This document shows positions 1-8,565 of a stretch of 64,000 nucleotides of DNA, piece after piece. The DNA is from Arthrobacter sulfonylureivorans (GTDB lineage Bacteria; Actinomycetota; Actinomycetes; Actinomycetales; Micrococcaceae), in NCBI GenBank assembly GCA_004000035.1, contig RJAE01000002.1:248001-312000 (forward strand). Direction: 5' to 3'. The notes under the pieces were generated by a model. That model was not told the DNA's origin, searched no databases, and saw only the letters and a program-made list of their open reading frames with translations. Every line of letters starts with the position of its first letter. Position 1 is the stretch's first letter. A program made the translations under genes and the position numbers.

Positions 1-1266
1 GGCGATGAACGGAGCCACGGAAGCGCCGAGGATCGACGAGAAGTTGTAGGCGATGGCGGAGCCGGTGTAGCGCACGTTGGTCGGGAACAGCTCCGGCAGA
101 ATCGCTCCCATCGGCCCGAAGGTCAGGCCCATCAGGGTGAAGCCGATGATCAGGTGCGCCATGGTGCCGGCGAAGCCGCCGCCGAACAGGGGAACCCACA
201 GGAAACCGAAGGCCACAATGCCCAGTGACACCCAGATCAAGGTCTTCCTCCGGCCGTACTTCTCGGCGAGCGGACCAGCCACCAGCGTGAAGATTCCGAA
301 GAACACCACGCCGATGATCAGCATCAGCAGGAAGTCATTGCGGGCATAGCCCAGACCGGCGGCAAAGGTGTCCGGATCGAACGGCTTTCCGGCCGCCTCG
401 GCCGCGGCTGCGGCGTCCTCGGCGTTGGTTGCAGCAGTGCCGTAGGAGAGCGTGAAGGTGGTCATCAGATAGAACAGCACGTACGTCGCCAGCATGATGA
501 ACGTGCCCAGGATCAGCTGGCGCCAACTGGTCTTGAATACCCGGCCCAACGGCAGCTTGGTGACCTCGCCCTTGTCCACTACCTTCTGGAAGGCCGGAGT
601 CTCCACCAGCTTCAGCCGGACCCACAGGCCGATGATCACCATCACGGCGCTGGCCAGGAACGGAATGCGCCAGCCCCAGTCCATGAACTGGTCGTTGGTC
701 AGGTTGATGCTCAACAACAGGAACAGCGAGTTAGCGATGATGAAGCCGATCGGCGCTCCCAGCTGCGGGAACGTGCCGTAGATGGCCCGCTTGTTGGCCG
801 GCGCGTTCTCGGTGGCCAGCAGCGCGGCGCCGCTCCATTCGCCGCCGAGGGCCAGGCCCTGGGCGAAGCGCATGACCACCAGCAGGGCCGGGGCCCAGAA
901 GGACCAGCCGTCCACCTGGGCGGTGGGCAGGCAGCCAATCAGGAAGGTGGCGATGCCCATGGTGAGCAGCGAGGCTACCAAGGTGCCCTTGCGGCCGTAC
1001 TTGTCGCCGAAGTGTCCGAAGACAATCGATCCCAGCGGGCGGGCAATGAAGGCCACACCGAAGACCGCAAACGAGCTCAACAGTGCGACGGCGCCGCTGG
1101 CATTCGGGAAGAACAGCGCGGGGAAGACGAGCACGGCTGCGGTGGCATAGACATAGAAGTCATAGAACTCGATGGAGGTGCCGACGAGGCTGGCGACTAT
1201 CACGCGGCCGCGGGAGTTCACCGGCGCGGCCGGCGCCCCCTTGGTGACTGGTGCTGGTGTGGACAT
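1..1266 (-). CDS. MHS-family MFS transporter, 3' end cut by the window edge
   Basis: Reading the minus strand from an ATG at 1266 gives 422 residues without a stop, so the C-terminus lies outside the window. The protein is a 12-TM major facilitator of the metabolite:proton symporter (MHS, ShiA/ProP-like) type. It shows the early EFYDFYVYA segment, the loop motif GHFGDKYGRKG between TM2 and TM3, RFAQGLALGGEWSGA in TM4 and EKYGRRKT between the two halves. MHS proteins import organic acids, betaines or aromatic acids with protons; the substrate cannot be read from sequence. A TAGAAT-like -10 lies about 37 bases upstream of the start on this strand, but no strong Shine-Dalgarno is seen. Confidence 0.93.
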   Translation of the reverse strand, partial: MSTPAPVTKGAPAAPVNSRGRVIVASLVGTSIEFYDFYVYATAAVLVFPALFFPNASGAVALLSSFAVFGVAFIARPLGSIVFGHFGDKYGRKGTLVASLLTMGIATFLIGCLPTAQVDGWSFWAPALLVVMRFAQGLALGGEWSGAALLATENAPANKRAIYGTFPQLGAPIGFIIANSLFLLLSINLTNDQFMDWGWRIPFLASAVMVIIGLWVRLKLVETPAFQKVVDKGEVTKLPLGRVFKTSWRQLILGTFIMLATYVLFYLMTTFTLSYGTAATNAEDAAAAAEAAGKPFDPDTFAAGLGYARNDFLLMLIIGVVFFGIFTLVAGPLAEKYGRRKTLIWVSLGIVAFGFLWVPLFGGGFAGTMAHLIIGFTLMGLTFGPMGAILPELFPTNVRYTGSAIAYNFSSILGASVAPFIA

Positions 1267-1302
1267 TGAATAACGGCTTTCGCTCGGATGAATATCGGAT
1301 AG

Positions 1303-1308
1303 ATTCTA
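1303..1308 (-). promoter_or_regulatory. Putative -10 element for the MHS transporter
   Basis: On the minus strand this reads TAGAAT, a good match to the actinobacterial TANNNT -10. It would give a leader of roughly 30 bases before the ATG at 1266. No convincing -35 was found, so this is a pattern-based proposal. Confidence 0.35.
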
Positions 1309-1505
1309 AGCCGAAGAGTCCGAACTCCGGACATTCATTTCATTATGTGGACACCTGTGGTAAAGGAGATGCAGCTCATATCTGAAGCGTGCCAGGGGGC
1401 TGAAATAACGTTCCAACGCGACGAGCGCACTCTGCTGTTATGCGGGCCACTTCCGAACGGGCCGTGGAACGAGTCTTTGTCGGTAGCGGCTGGCATCCTT
1501 CGGAC

Positions 1506-1829
1506 GTGACTAAAGTGGATGTTGTGACTGCCAGCAGTTACGCGAAGAACCGCGGCGAACCGCGCACGCCCGCCGGGGCACGGCATACCCGCACTGCTCG
1601 CGAGCCCTACTGCCGCGAGCCCTATGTCCGGGTGCAACTGGACCGCGGCCCGCTCGATGCCAAGGCGATTTCCTGGGACCAAACCAGCGTGCAGGTGAAG
1701 TGGATCGATGCGCAGGGTTCTTCACGGACGGCCTGGGTTCCGGCCGGCACGGTCCGGCGCATCCACCGGGACGAATCCAGTTGGCGCGACCCCTACGATG
1801 ACTACGCCTTCTACTATCCCGACAGGTAA
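1506..1829 (+). CDS. Small conserved-looking hypothetical protein
   Basis: An open frame of about 107 residues from GTG 1506; GTG 1524 or ATG 1440 are alternative starts. The first half is basic and low in complexity. The second half looks like a small beta-rich domain: YVRVQLDRGPLDAKAIS, then a VQVKWID strand, WVPAGTVRRIHRD and an aromatic acidic tail ending YYPDR. I do not recognise the family. It sits 30 bases before tex on the same strand and could be co-transcribed with it. There is no signal peptide or membrane segment. The reading frame is supported by its length and amino-acid composition rather than by homology. Confidence 0.5.
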   Translation: MTKVDVVTASSYAKNRGEPRTPAGARHTRTAREPYCREPYVRVQLDRGPLDAKAISWDQTSVQVKWIDAQGSSRTAWVPAGTVRRIHRDESSWRDPYDDYAFYYPDR

Positions 1830-1859
1830 GGGAGGCGGCCCATACGGCACAATGGATCG

Positions 1860-4328
1860 GTGACCGAAACATCCGCGCTTGCCCAGCCCGCCCTCCTCAC
1901 GACTCTGCCTTCCGAAGATCCGGCCGCGCTCAGCGCCCGGATCTATGCCCAGCTCGCCCGGGAGCTGGGAGTCAATACTTGGCAGGTCAAGGCAGCAGTG
2001 GAAATGCTCGACGGCGGTGCCACCGTCCCGTTCATCGCCCGCTACCGCAAGGAAGCCACCGGGACGTTGGACGACGCCCAGCTGCGCGATCTCGAAGAAC
2101 GCCTGCGCTACCTGCGGGAGCTGGAAGACCGCCGTCGCGCTGTGCTGGAGGCCATTGCCGCCCAAGGCAAACTCACCGAAGAGCTGGAAGCGGCCGTCAA
2201 CGCAGCGGATACCAAAGCCCGGCTCGAGGATATTTACCTGCCCTACAAGTCCAAGCGGCGGACGAAGGCCCAGATCGCCCGCGAGGCAGGGCTGGAGCCG
2301 CTTGCCGTTGGCCTGCTGGCGGATCCGTCACAGGATCCGCTGGCAGCCGCGGCACCCTTCCTCAATCCCGAACACGCCATCAATGAGTCGGTGGACGCCC
2401 TGGCCGGCGCCCGTGCCATCCTGGTGGAGCAGGTCAGCCAAGACGCCGATCTGGTATCGGAACTGCGGGAACGGCTGTGGAAGCAGGGCCTGGTGCGGGC
2501 CGAGGTCCGCGAGGGCCAGGCGGAAACCGGGCAAAAGTTTGCCGACTACTTCGACTTCGCCCAGGACCCCGCAGGCCTCCCGTCGCACCGCGTGCTGGCC
2601 CTGCTTCGCGGCGAGAAGGAAGGTGTGCTGAACCTGGACATCAGCGAGGGCAACCCCGCAGATGCCGAGGACTACGCGCAGGCGCGCGGACGGTTTGAGA
2701 ACGCGGTGGCATCGCGCATGGGCGTGGCCGACCATGGTCGGCCGGCAGACCGCTGGCTGATGCAGACCGCCCAGCTGGGGTGGCGCCGGATCCTGGTCAA
2801 GCTGGCGATCGACCTTCGCGTGCGGCTGTTTACCGCGGCCGAGGACGAGGCCGTCCGGGTCTTCGCCGCCAACCTCCGGGACGTGCTGCTGGCGGCACCG
2901 GCCGGGAACCGGTCCACCCTGGGATTGGATCCCGGACTGCGCACCGGTGTGAAGGTCGCCGTCGTCGACGGAACCGGCAAAGTGGTGGCCACCGACACCA
3001 TCTACCCGCATGCTCCGGCCAAGAAGTGGGATGAGTCTTTGGCCTCGCTGGCACGGCTGGCCGACAAGCATGCCGTCGAGCTCGTCGCCATCGGCAACGG
3101 CACCGCCTCACGGGAGACGGACAAGCTGGCCACCGAACTGATCAAGCTGATGGGGCCCACCCGCAAGCTGCAGAAGCTTGTGGTTTCGGAAGCCGGTGCA
3201 TCGGTATATTCGGCATCGGCTTTGGCCTCGGCGGAACTGCCGGAACTGGATGTGTCACTGCGCGGTGCCGTCTCGATCGCGCGCCGTCTGCAGGACCCGC
3301 TGGCCGAGCTGGTCAAGATCGACCCCAAGTCCATCGGCGTCGGGCAGTACCAGCACGATGTCACCGCCACCAAGCTGGAGCGGTCCCTTAATGCAGTCGT
3401 CGAAGACTGTGTGAATGCGGTGGGCGTGGACCTGAACACCGCGTCGCCGTCCCTGTTGTCCCGGGTGGCGGGTCTCGGCTCGCAATTGAGCGAGAACATC
3501 GTCGCCTACCGCAATGCCAATGGGCCGTTTGCCAAGCGCGCCGAACTCAAAAAGGTCCCGCGGCTGGGTGAGAAGGCCTTCGAGCAGTGCGCCGGCTTCC
3601 TCCGCATCACCGGCGGGACCGAGCCATTGGACGCTTCCAGCGTGCACCCGGAAGCGTACGGCATCGCCCGGAAGGTCCTTGCCGCGGCCGGCACCACCGC
3701 CACGGAGGCGGCACGAGGCGGCCAGTCCCTGGCCGTGCTGGACCCCCAGCAGTTCGTCGACGAAAGCTTCGGCCTTCCGACGGTGGTGGACATCATCTCC
3801 GAGTTGGAAAAGCCGGGACGCGATCCACGCCCGCACTTCACCACCGCGACCTTCACCGACGGCGTGGAGAAGATTTCAGACCTTACCCCGGGCATGGTAC
3901 TGGAAGGCACCGTGACCAACGTGGCCGCTTTCGGCGCGTTCGTGGATGTAGGCGTCCATCAGGACGGGCTGGTCCATATTTCCGCGATGTCGGACAAGTT
4001 CGTCTCGAATCCGCACGACGTGGTCAAGTCCGGGCAGGTGGTGAAGGTCAAGGTCTTGGAGGCCGACCCGGAGCGGAAGCGCATCTCGCTGACTCTCCGG
4101 CTTGATGACGAAGTTCCCACCGGGGAGGCGCGCCGGCAGGGTGTTGGCCAGACGGGCCGTCCCGGAGATGCCCGCAAGGAAGGCTCACGTCCCGGCTCGG
4201 GTGGGGGCAAGCCCGGCCGCCGCGACGGCAAAAAGCCCGGCAGAAATGATGACCGTCAGGCCGGCAACGGAGCTTCCGCGAACACGGCAATGGCCGAGGC
4301 CCTGCGGCGGGCAGGCCTCGGAAAATAG
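1860..4328 (+). CDS. tex: Tex-family RNA-binding transcription accessory protein
   Basis: 822 residues from GTG 1860. Domain order matches Tex/YhgF: an N-terminal helical region with VPFIARYRKEATG near residue 60, a YqgF/RNase-H-like fold starting at LGLDPGLRTGVKVAVVD near residue 355, helix-hairpin-helix elements near 520-570 (VGVDLNTASPSLLSRVAGLG), and an S1 domain near 677-745 (GMVLEGTVTNVAAFGAFVDVG). A Lys/Arg/Gly-rich tail of about 75 residues follows the S1 domain and is longer than in E. coli Tex; such tails usually bind nucleic acid. Tex proteins act in the cytosol on RNA and transcription complexes. The preceding small gene ends 30 bases upstream. A perfect 13-bp inverted repeat follows the stop. 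Confidence 0.96.
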   Translation: MTETSALAQPALLTTLPSEDPAALSARIYAQLARELGVNTWQVKAAVEMLDGGATVPFIARYRKEATGTLDDAQLRDLEERLRYLRELEDRRRAVLEAIAAQGKLTEELEAAVNAADTKARLEDIYLPYKSKRRTKAQIAREAGLEPLAVGLLADPSQDPLAAAAPFLNPEHAINESVDALAGARAILVEQVSQDADLVSELRERLWKQGLVRAEVREGQAETGQKFADYFDFAQDPAGLPSHRVLALLRGEKEGVLNLDISEGNPADAEDYAQARGRFENAVASRMGVADHGRPADRWLMQTAQLGWRRILVKLAIDLRVRLFTAAEDEAVRVFAANLRDVLLAAPAGNRSTLGLDPGLRTGVKVAVVDGTGKVVATDTIYPHAPAKKWDESLASLARLADKHAVELVAIGNGTASRETDKLATELIKLMGPTRKLQKLVVSEAGASVYSASALASAELPELDVSLRGAVSIARRLQDPLAELVKIDPKSIGVGQYQHDVTATKLERSLNAVVEDCVNAVGVDLNTASPSLLSRVAGLGSQLSENIVAYRNANGPFAKRAELKKVPRLGEKAFEQCAGFLRITGGTEPLDASSVHPEAYGIARKVLAAAGTTATEAARGGQSLAVLDPQQFVDESFGLPTVVDIISELEKPGRDPRPHFTTATFTDGVEKISDLTPGMVLEGTVTNVAAFGAFVDVGVHQDGLVHISAMSDKFVSNPHDVVKSGQVVKVKVLEADPERKRISLTLRLDDEVPTGEARRQGVGQTGRPGDARKEGSRPGSGGGKPGRRDGKKPGRNDDRQAGNGASANTAMAEALRRAGLGK

Positions 4329-4727
4329 AGAACCAACAGCCCAGCACCTCCCGCCGCCGGAGCACTCCCTCCGGACGATGCACAAGGTGCTGGGCTGCCG
4401 TTCCCAGCGGATGGTGGACTTGCGGAGACTGGGTCCAAGCCTGGCTCACCTGTGACCTCTGACAAGAGAATGGCGGACGTCGCTTAAGGTCCGCATGGGG
4501 TTTCCGAAAGACTCGCTCAGTTTTTGCCGGGCGTCGCGCGATGCGCCGCACGCCAACGGCAGCCACAATTGGTGCTCAAGAGTTACCAAGGTTGGGCGCG
4601 CTCGCGCAGGCTGGACACGACTGTCGCTTACGATAAGAGGTAGTTCGACACCGCAACCAACTGGAAAGGAGTACCGCCCCATGCTCACTTCTGGGCGCGC
4701 CTCCGCTTCCGGCTCCGAGGTGACGGC
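4329..4727. other. Gene-poor stretch between tex and the HPt-like gene
   Basis: About 400 bases hold no convincing gene apart from a 16-codon reading frame at 4681-4731 (listed separately). The left part is the inverted repeat at 4337-4397. The sequence TACGAT at 4629-4634 could be a -10 element for the HPt-like gene, with a transcript start about 45 bases before the strong ribosome-binding site at 4665-4671. No -35 is clear. Confidence 0.5.
4337..4397 (+). terminator. Large inverted repeat after tex, possible terminator
   Basis: Arms at 4337-4349 and 4385-4397 are perfect 13-bp inverted copies. The intervening 35 bases contain a second 6-bp hairpin (CCGGAG / CTCCGG), so the RNA can fold into a nested structure. 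There is no T-tract, so factor-independent termination is uncertain. Confidence 0.5.
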
Positions 4728-4731
4728 ATGA
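4681..4731 (+). CDS. Possible 16-residue leader peptide coupled to the HPt-like gene
   Basis: ATG 4681 lies nine bases after an excellent Shine-Dalgarno (AAAGGAG, 4665-4671). The frame runs 16 codons (MLTSGRASASGSEVTA) and its TGA overlaps the ATG of the next gene as ATGA. The HPt-like gene itself has no comparable ribosome-binding site, so it may be translated by coupling from this short frame. The two frames differ, so this is not an N-terminal extension unless a frameshift or sequencing error is present. Confidence 0.45.
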   Translation: MLTSGRASASGSEVTA

Positions 4732-5099
4732 CCGCCGTTGCAGCCGAGGTTCCGCTGGTGCTGGACTCGGTGCTGGAGAAACTAGCGACGGATCTCGGCG
4801 ACCACGACGGCAGTATGCGCCGGCGCTTCATTAACAATTATGTGGAGCTGTGGGATCACCGCTACGGCAGGGTCTCCGGTGCGGTGCTGGCACGGGATGC
4901 CGACGACGCCATGGATGCCATCCTCAGCTTGAAGATCTCCAGCAGCATGGTCGGGGCCGGACGGCTTGGCCGGATGGCAGAGCATCTCGAAGGGCTGGTC
5001 CACGGTCAACTGTTCGATGCGGCTGCCACTCTGCTGGATGAACTGCGCGCCTGCGGGATGTCGACGACGGCAAAGCTGCGCAGCTACCACCTGGCGTAG
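4728..5099 (+). CDS. HPt-domain-like protein lacking the phosphoacceptor histidine
   Basis: 123 residues with the four-helix pattern of histidine phosphotransfer (HPt) domains: an N-terminal helix, RRRFINNYVELW, the central ILSLKISSSMVGAGRLGRMAEHLE segment, and a final helix. HPt domains normally carry A-H-x-L-K-G-S at this central place and pass phosphate between receiver domains. Here the segment reads I-L-S-L-K-I-S, so the histidine is replaced by leucine while the following Leu-Lys is kept. It ends five bases from the convergent response regulator, and such neighbours are usually functionally linked. The protein probably binds a receiver without transferring phosphate; that is inference. 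Translation seems coupled to a short upstream frame. Confidence 0.75.
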   Translation: MTAVAAEVPLVLDSVLEKLATDLGDHDGSMRRRFINNYVELWDHRYGRVSGAVLARDADDAMDAILSLKISSSMVGAGRLGRMAEHLEGLVHGQLFDAAATLLDELRACGMSTTAKLRSYHLA

Positions 5100-5103
5100 C
5101 TGG

Positions 5104-6057
5104 TTACCGCTTCGGTGCCAGGCTATAGCCCACACCGCGGACCGTCTTGATCCAGCGCGGGGCCTTAGTGTCGTCGCCAAGCTTGCGCCGCAAGTTCGCC
5201 ATGTGCACCTCAATGGTGCGCTCGTCGGAGTCTGAGATATAGCCGCCGGTGTTGTACGGCTCGTTGCGCAGGCGGCGAACCAAATCAGCCTTGGTCCGCA
5301 CCACGCGTCCGCTTTCCATCAAGGCGTACAGCAGGTCGAATTCGCTGCGGGTCAGGTCAAGTTCGCGTCCCGAACGGATGACCGTACGGGCACGGTTGTC
5401 CACTACGATCCCGTTGTGCTCCAGCACGCCGTCAGCGGCCGGGACCGGCGCCGCAAGGCTTGGCTCGACGCCGGCCTCTGCAGCCACCGCAAGCGCCGTG
5501 CCGCCTCCGGCGACGGCCGGAACCGCGGCGCCGCCGGACGGCGACAGCTGCAGGCCGGCCTGTCCGCCGCCGCCCACTCCTGCACCCTGCAGAACGGGTT
5601 CCGGCACGGGGGCATCGGTCGTTACGGCCACGCCACCCGACGGCGTTGAGGCGCCCACGGCGGCACCGCCGTCGTTGTCCTTGGTGGCGCGCGGACGCCG
5701 CAGCATGGCGGTGATCCGGGCGCGCAGTTCGCGGGGGCGGAACGGCTTGGTCAGGTAGTCATCGGCACCGGTTTCCAGGCCCAACAACGTGTCCAACTCT
5801 TCGGCGCGCGCCGTCAACATGATGATGTACGTGTCGCTGAAGCGCCGCACCTGGCGGGCCACCTCGAAGCCATCGATGTCCGGCAGGCCGAGATCAAGCG
5901 TGACAACATCCGGATTGTGGCGTTTGATCGCGGCAACGCCTTCCATTCCGGAGGACGCAGTATGAACCGTGAATCCGGAGCTGGACAGCACCGTCGAGAT
6001 CAGCTCCCTGATGTCCAGGTCGTCCTCCACAATGACGGCAGTTCGCTGCTCGCTCAT
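5104..6057 (-). CDS. OmpR-type response regulator with a long Ala/Gly-rich linker
   Basis: 317 residues from ATG 6057, chosen because MSEQRTAVIVEDD fits receiver-domain starts and GGGGGA lies upstream; ATG 6102 is an alternative. The receiver domain spans about residues 5-122, with acidic EDD, phospho-Asp55 in TLDLGLPDIDG, the conserved Thr in MLTAR and Lys in LTKPF. A winged-helix DNA-binding domain occupies about 215-317 (LTRSEFDLLYALM, DERTIEVHMANLRRKLGD, WIKTVRGVGYSL). Between them lie about 90 residues of Ala/Gly/Pro/Val-rich sequence, far longer than the usual 10-20. No kinase gene is adjacent; an orphan kinase lies at 13413-15128. The gene is convergent with the HPt-like gene. Confidence 0.93.
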   Translation of the reverse strand: MSEQRTAVIVEDDLDIRELISTVLSSSGFTVHTASSGMEGVAAIKRHNPDVVTLDLGLPDIDGFEVARQVRRFSDTYIIMLTARAEELDTLLGLETGADDYLTKPFRPRELRARITAMLRRPRATKDNDGGAAVGASTPSGGVAVTTDAPVPEPVLQGAGVGGGGQAGLQLSPSGGAAVPAVAGGGTALAVAAEAGVEPSLAAPVPAADGVLEHNGIVVDNRARTVIRSGRELDLTRSEFDLLYALMESGRVVRTKADLVRRLRNEPYNTGGYISDSDERTIEVHMANLRRKLGDDTKAPRWIKTVRGVGYSLAPKR

Positions 6058-6178
6058 TCCTTGTCCCCCAACTGATCTACTTTGGTTCATCGTTTCAATC
6101 ACTACTTATTGGTGATTGTAGTCGCAAAGTCGGACAATTTGGCGCACTTTATGCCGGAATGACGGCGGAGTCTGCCGC

Positions 6179-7591
6179 CTAGAGATGTACGTGCAGACGC
6201 CGTGCGGCCTCGGAAATCGAGCCGGTCAGCGACGGGTACACCGTGAAGGTGTTCGCAACGTCGTCCACATGCAGCTTCTGTGTGACGGCCAGGGCGATCG
6301 GGAAGATCAATTCGGAGGCCCGCGGGGCCACCACCACTCCCCCGATCACGGTGCCGGAACCGCGGCGGGCGATGATCTTGACGAAGCCGTCGGAAACATT
6401 CATCATCTTGGCCCGCGGGTTGGTGTTCAGCGAGAGCTTGATGATGTCGCCCTGGTACCGGCCGGAGGCGACATCTTCCTCCGTGACACCGACGGTGGCG
6501 ATCTCCGGACTGGTGAAGATGTTGGACGCCACCTGGGTGAGCTTCAGCGGCTTGACGTAGTCGCCCAGCAGGTGCGCCACCGCGATCCGGCCCTGCATGG
6601 CGGCCACGGAGGCCAAGGCCAAGACGCCGGTGCAGTCGCCGGCCGCGTAGATGTTCGGTGCCGTGGTGCGGGAGACGCCGTCCACCTTGATGTGGCCGCT
6701 CTCCGCCAGAGCCACGCCAGCCTCTTCCAGCCCGATCCCGGCGGTATTCGGCACACCGCCGACGGCCAGCAGGCAATGCGATCCCTCAACCACGCGCCCG
6801 TCGGCCAGGGTGACCAAAACGCCGTCGTCCGTTCGTTCCACACCCGCGGCGCGGGACTTGGACAGCACCGTCATCCCGCTGCGCGCGAAGACGTCCTCGA
6901 GCACAGCGGCAGCGTCCGCGTCCTCGCCCGGCAACACCCGGTCACGCGAGGAAACCAGGGTGACCCTGGTGCCCAGCATCCGGTAGGCCGAGGCGAACTC
7001 TGCTCCGGTCACGCCCGATCCGACCACGATCAGGTGTTCGGGAATCTCGGTCAGGTTATAGACCTGGGCCCAGTTGAAGATCCGCTCGCCGTCGGGCTTG
7101 GCGGTGGGCAGTTCCCGCGGCGTGGCACCGGTGGCCAGCAGGATGGCATCCGCTTCCACCGTCTCGGTCCCGGCATCGGTTGTGACAACAATCGCGTTCG
7201 GCCCGGACAGCTTGCCTTCGCCCAGGATGACCCGCACGCCGGCACGCTCCAGACCGTGGTGGATGTCCGCCGACTGGCTCTCGGCCAGCTTGAGCAGCCG
7301 GTCGTTCACGGTACGGAGGTCGGCGTAGGCAGCCTTCGAATGCTCATCAAAACGGACACCCAGGTCATGGGCGCTGGCCACCCGCCGCATGGCATCCGCC
7401 GTGGCGATCAGGGTCTTGGACGGCACCACGTCGGTCAAGACCGCCGAGCCGCCGAGTCCTTGCCGCTCGATGATGGTCACCTTGGCGCCGAGTGAATTGG
7501 CCACCATGGCCGCCTCATACCCGCCGGGGCCCCCGCCCAGGATCACTAGACGCGGGGCACTGAAATCTATTTGGCTAGTCACGGACTTCAT
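6179..7591 (-). CDS. NAD(P)H-quinone dehydrogenase, flavoprotein disulfide reductase family without redox cysteines
   Basis: About 470 residues from ATG 7591 (GTG 7582 is also possible). FAD-binding GGGPGGYEAA is at the N-terminus, NAD(P)-binding VVGSGVTGAEFAS in the middle, the second FAD motif NIYAAGDCTG later, and a dimerisation domain at the C-terminus. In lipoamide dehydrogenases the segment after GG holds the CxxxxC redox pair before PSK; here it is GGSAVLTDVVPSKT, with no cysteine. That fits the Rv3303c (LpdA) group, which reduces quinones with NAD(P)H rather than disulfides. The protein should be cytosolic or membrane-associated. It is transcribed divergently from the purine nucleoside phosphorylase gene. 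Confidence 0.9.
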   Translation of the reverse strand: MKSVTSQIDFSAPRLVILGGGPGGYEAAMVANSLGAKVTIIERQGLGGSAVLTDVVPSKTLIATADAMRRVASAHDLGVRFDEHSKAAYADLRTVNDRLLKLAESQSADIHHGLERAGVRVILGEGKLSGPNAIVVTTDAGTETVEADAILLATGATPRELPTAKPDGERIFNWAQVYNLTEIPEHLIVVGSGVTGAEFASAYRMLGTRVTLVSSRDRVLPGEDADAAAVLEDVFARSGMTVLSKSRAAGVERTDDGVLVTLADGRVVEGSHCLLAVGGVPNTAGIGLEEAGVALAESGHIKVDGVSRTTAPNIYAAGDCTGVLALASVAAMQGRIAVAHLLGDYVKPLKLTQVASNIFTSPEIATVGVTEEDVASGRYQGDIIKLSLNTNPRAKMMNVSDGFVKIIARRGSGTVIGGVVVAPRASELIFPIALAVTQKLHVDDVANTFTVYPSLTGSISEAARRLHVHL

Positions 7592-7740
7592 TGTGTCGCA
7601 TGCCCACCACGGCCTCAACCTGCGCCGCGGTCGGCAGCCGGGCGGCAGCCGCATCGGGGCCGGCAGCGGACTTCCAGAATGACCAGACCGACGACGGCGG
7701 TGCCGGCCCTTTTAGCTTTCAGCAGCAGTTGGGCAGCGGG

Positions 7741-7756
7741 TAGGTTAGGTGCTGTG
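7741..7756 (+). promoter_or_regulatory. -10 element placed for a leaderless punA transcript
   Basis: TAGGTT at 7741-7746 matches the TANNNT -10 consensus. Seven bases separate it from GTG 7754, so transcription would start at or next to the start codon. No Shine-Dalgarno precedes the GTG. This arrangement is typical of leaderless actinobacterial genes; the transcript start itself is inferred. Confidence 0.55.
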
Positions 7757-8554
7757 ACTACAGATCCCTTTGAACTGGCCGCCGAGGCAGCCGCATTCCT
7801 CGCCCAGCAGACCGGTGTTCCCGCCCATGATGTGGCCTTGGTGCTCGGCTCAGGCTGGGGCGAAGCCGCCGACCTCATCGGCGAGACCACACACACGATT
7901 CCGGCCGCGGACATCCCCGGGTTCTCCGCCCCCGCAGTGGAGGGCCACGTGGGCACCATCCGGTCCGTCCTGACCCCGGACGGCAAACGTGTTCTGGTGC
8001 TCGGAGCCCGCACCCACTATTACGAAGGCAAGGGCGTGCGCGCCGTCGTCCACGGCGTCCGCACCGCCGCGGCGGCCGGCTGCAAAACCTTGGTCCTGAC
8101 CAACGGCTGCGGCGGACTCAACCCGGCCTGGGCGCCCGGTACGCCGGTGCTGATCAGCGATCACATCAATCTCACCGCCGCGTCACCGCTGGAAGGGGCT
8201 ACCTTCGTTGACCTGACGGACCTCTACTCGGAGCGGCTCCGCGCTGTGGCCCGGGAGGTCGACCCCAGTCTGGACGAAGGGGTGTACGCACAGTTCACCG
8301 GCCCCCACTACGAGACGCCGGCGGAAGTGCAGTATGCCAAGCGAATCGGTGCGGATCTGGTCGGCATGTCCACGGCGCTGGAGTCCATCGCCGCCCGCCA
8401 CGCGGGCATGGAAGTATTCGGTATTTCACTGGTGACCAACCTGGCCGCCGGTATCAGCGACACCCCGCTCAGCCACGCCGAAGTCATCGAGGCGGGACAC
8501 GCCGCAGGACCGCGGATCTCTCGGCTGCTGGCCGGCATCGTCGCCAAGCTGTGA
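7754..8554 (+). CDS. punA: Purine nucleoside phosphorylase (trimeric type)
   Basis: 266 residues from GTG 7754. It splits purine (deoxy)nucleosides with phosphate into base and (deoxy)ribose-1-phosphate in the cytosol. Visible motifs of the trimeric PNP/MTAP family are LVLGSGWG (phosphate loop), THYYEGKGV, LTNGCGGLN, GPHYETPAEV and GMSTALE, followed by SLVTNLAAG with the base-binding Asn. The start was chosen over upstream in-frame codons because the -10 element is correctly placed for a leaderless message and protein similarity begins here. The mutase gene follows directly, and a deoxyribose-phosphate aldolase gene lies 2.1 kb downstream, so this is a nucleoside-salvage group. Confidence 0.94.
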   Translation: MTTDPFELAAEAAAFLAQQTGVPAHDVALVLGSGWGEAADLIGETTHTIPAADIPGFSAPAVEGHVGTIRSVLTPDGKRVLVLGARTHYYEGKGVRAVVHGVRTAAAAGCKTLVLTNGCGGLNPAWAPGTPVLISDHINLTAASPLEGATFVDLTDLYSERLRAVAREVDPSLDEGVYAQFTGPHYETPAEVQYAKRIGADLVGMSTALESIAARHAGMEVFGISLVTNLAAGISDTPLSHAEVIEAGHAAGPRISRLLAGIVAKL

Positions 8555-8565
8555 ACGGGAGCGAG

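Noticed and set aside
6185-7495. 436-residue open frame antisense to the quinone dehydrogenase
   Set aside because: Shadow of a conserved flavoprotein gene; no motifs or ribosome-binding site.
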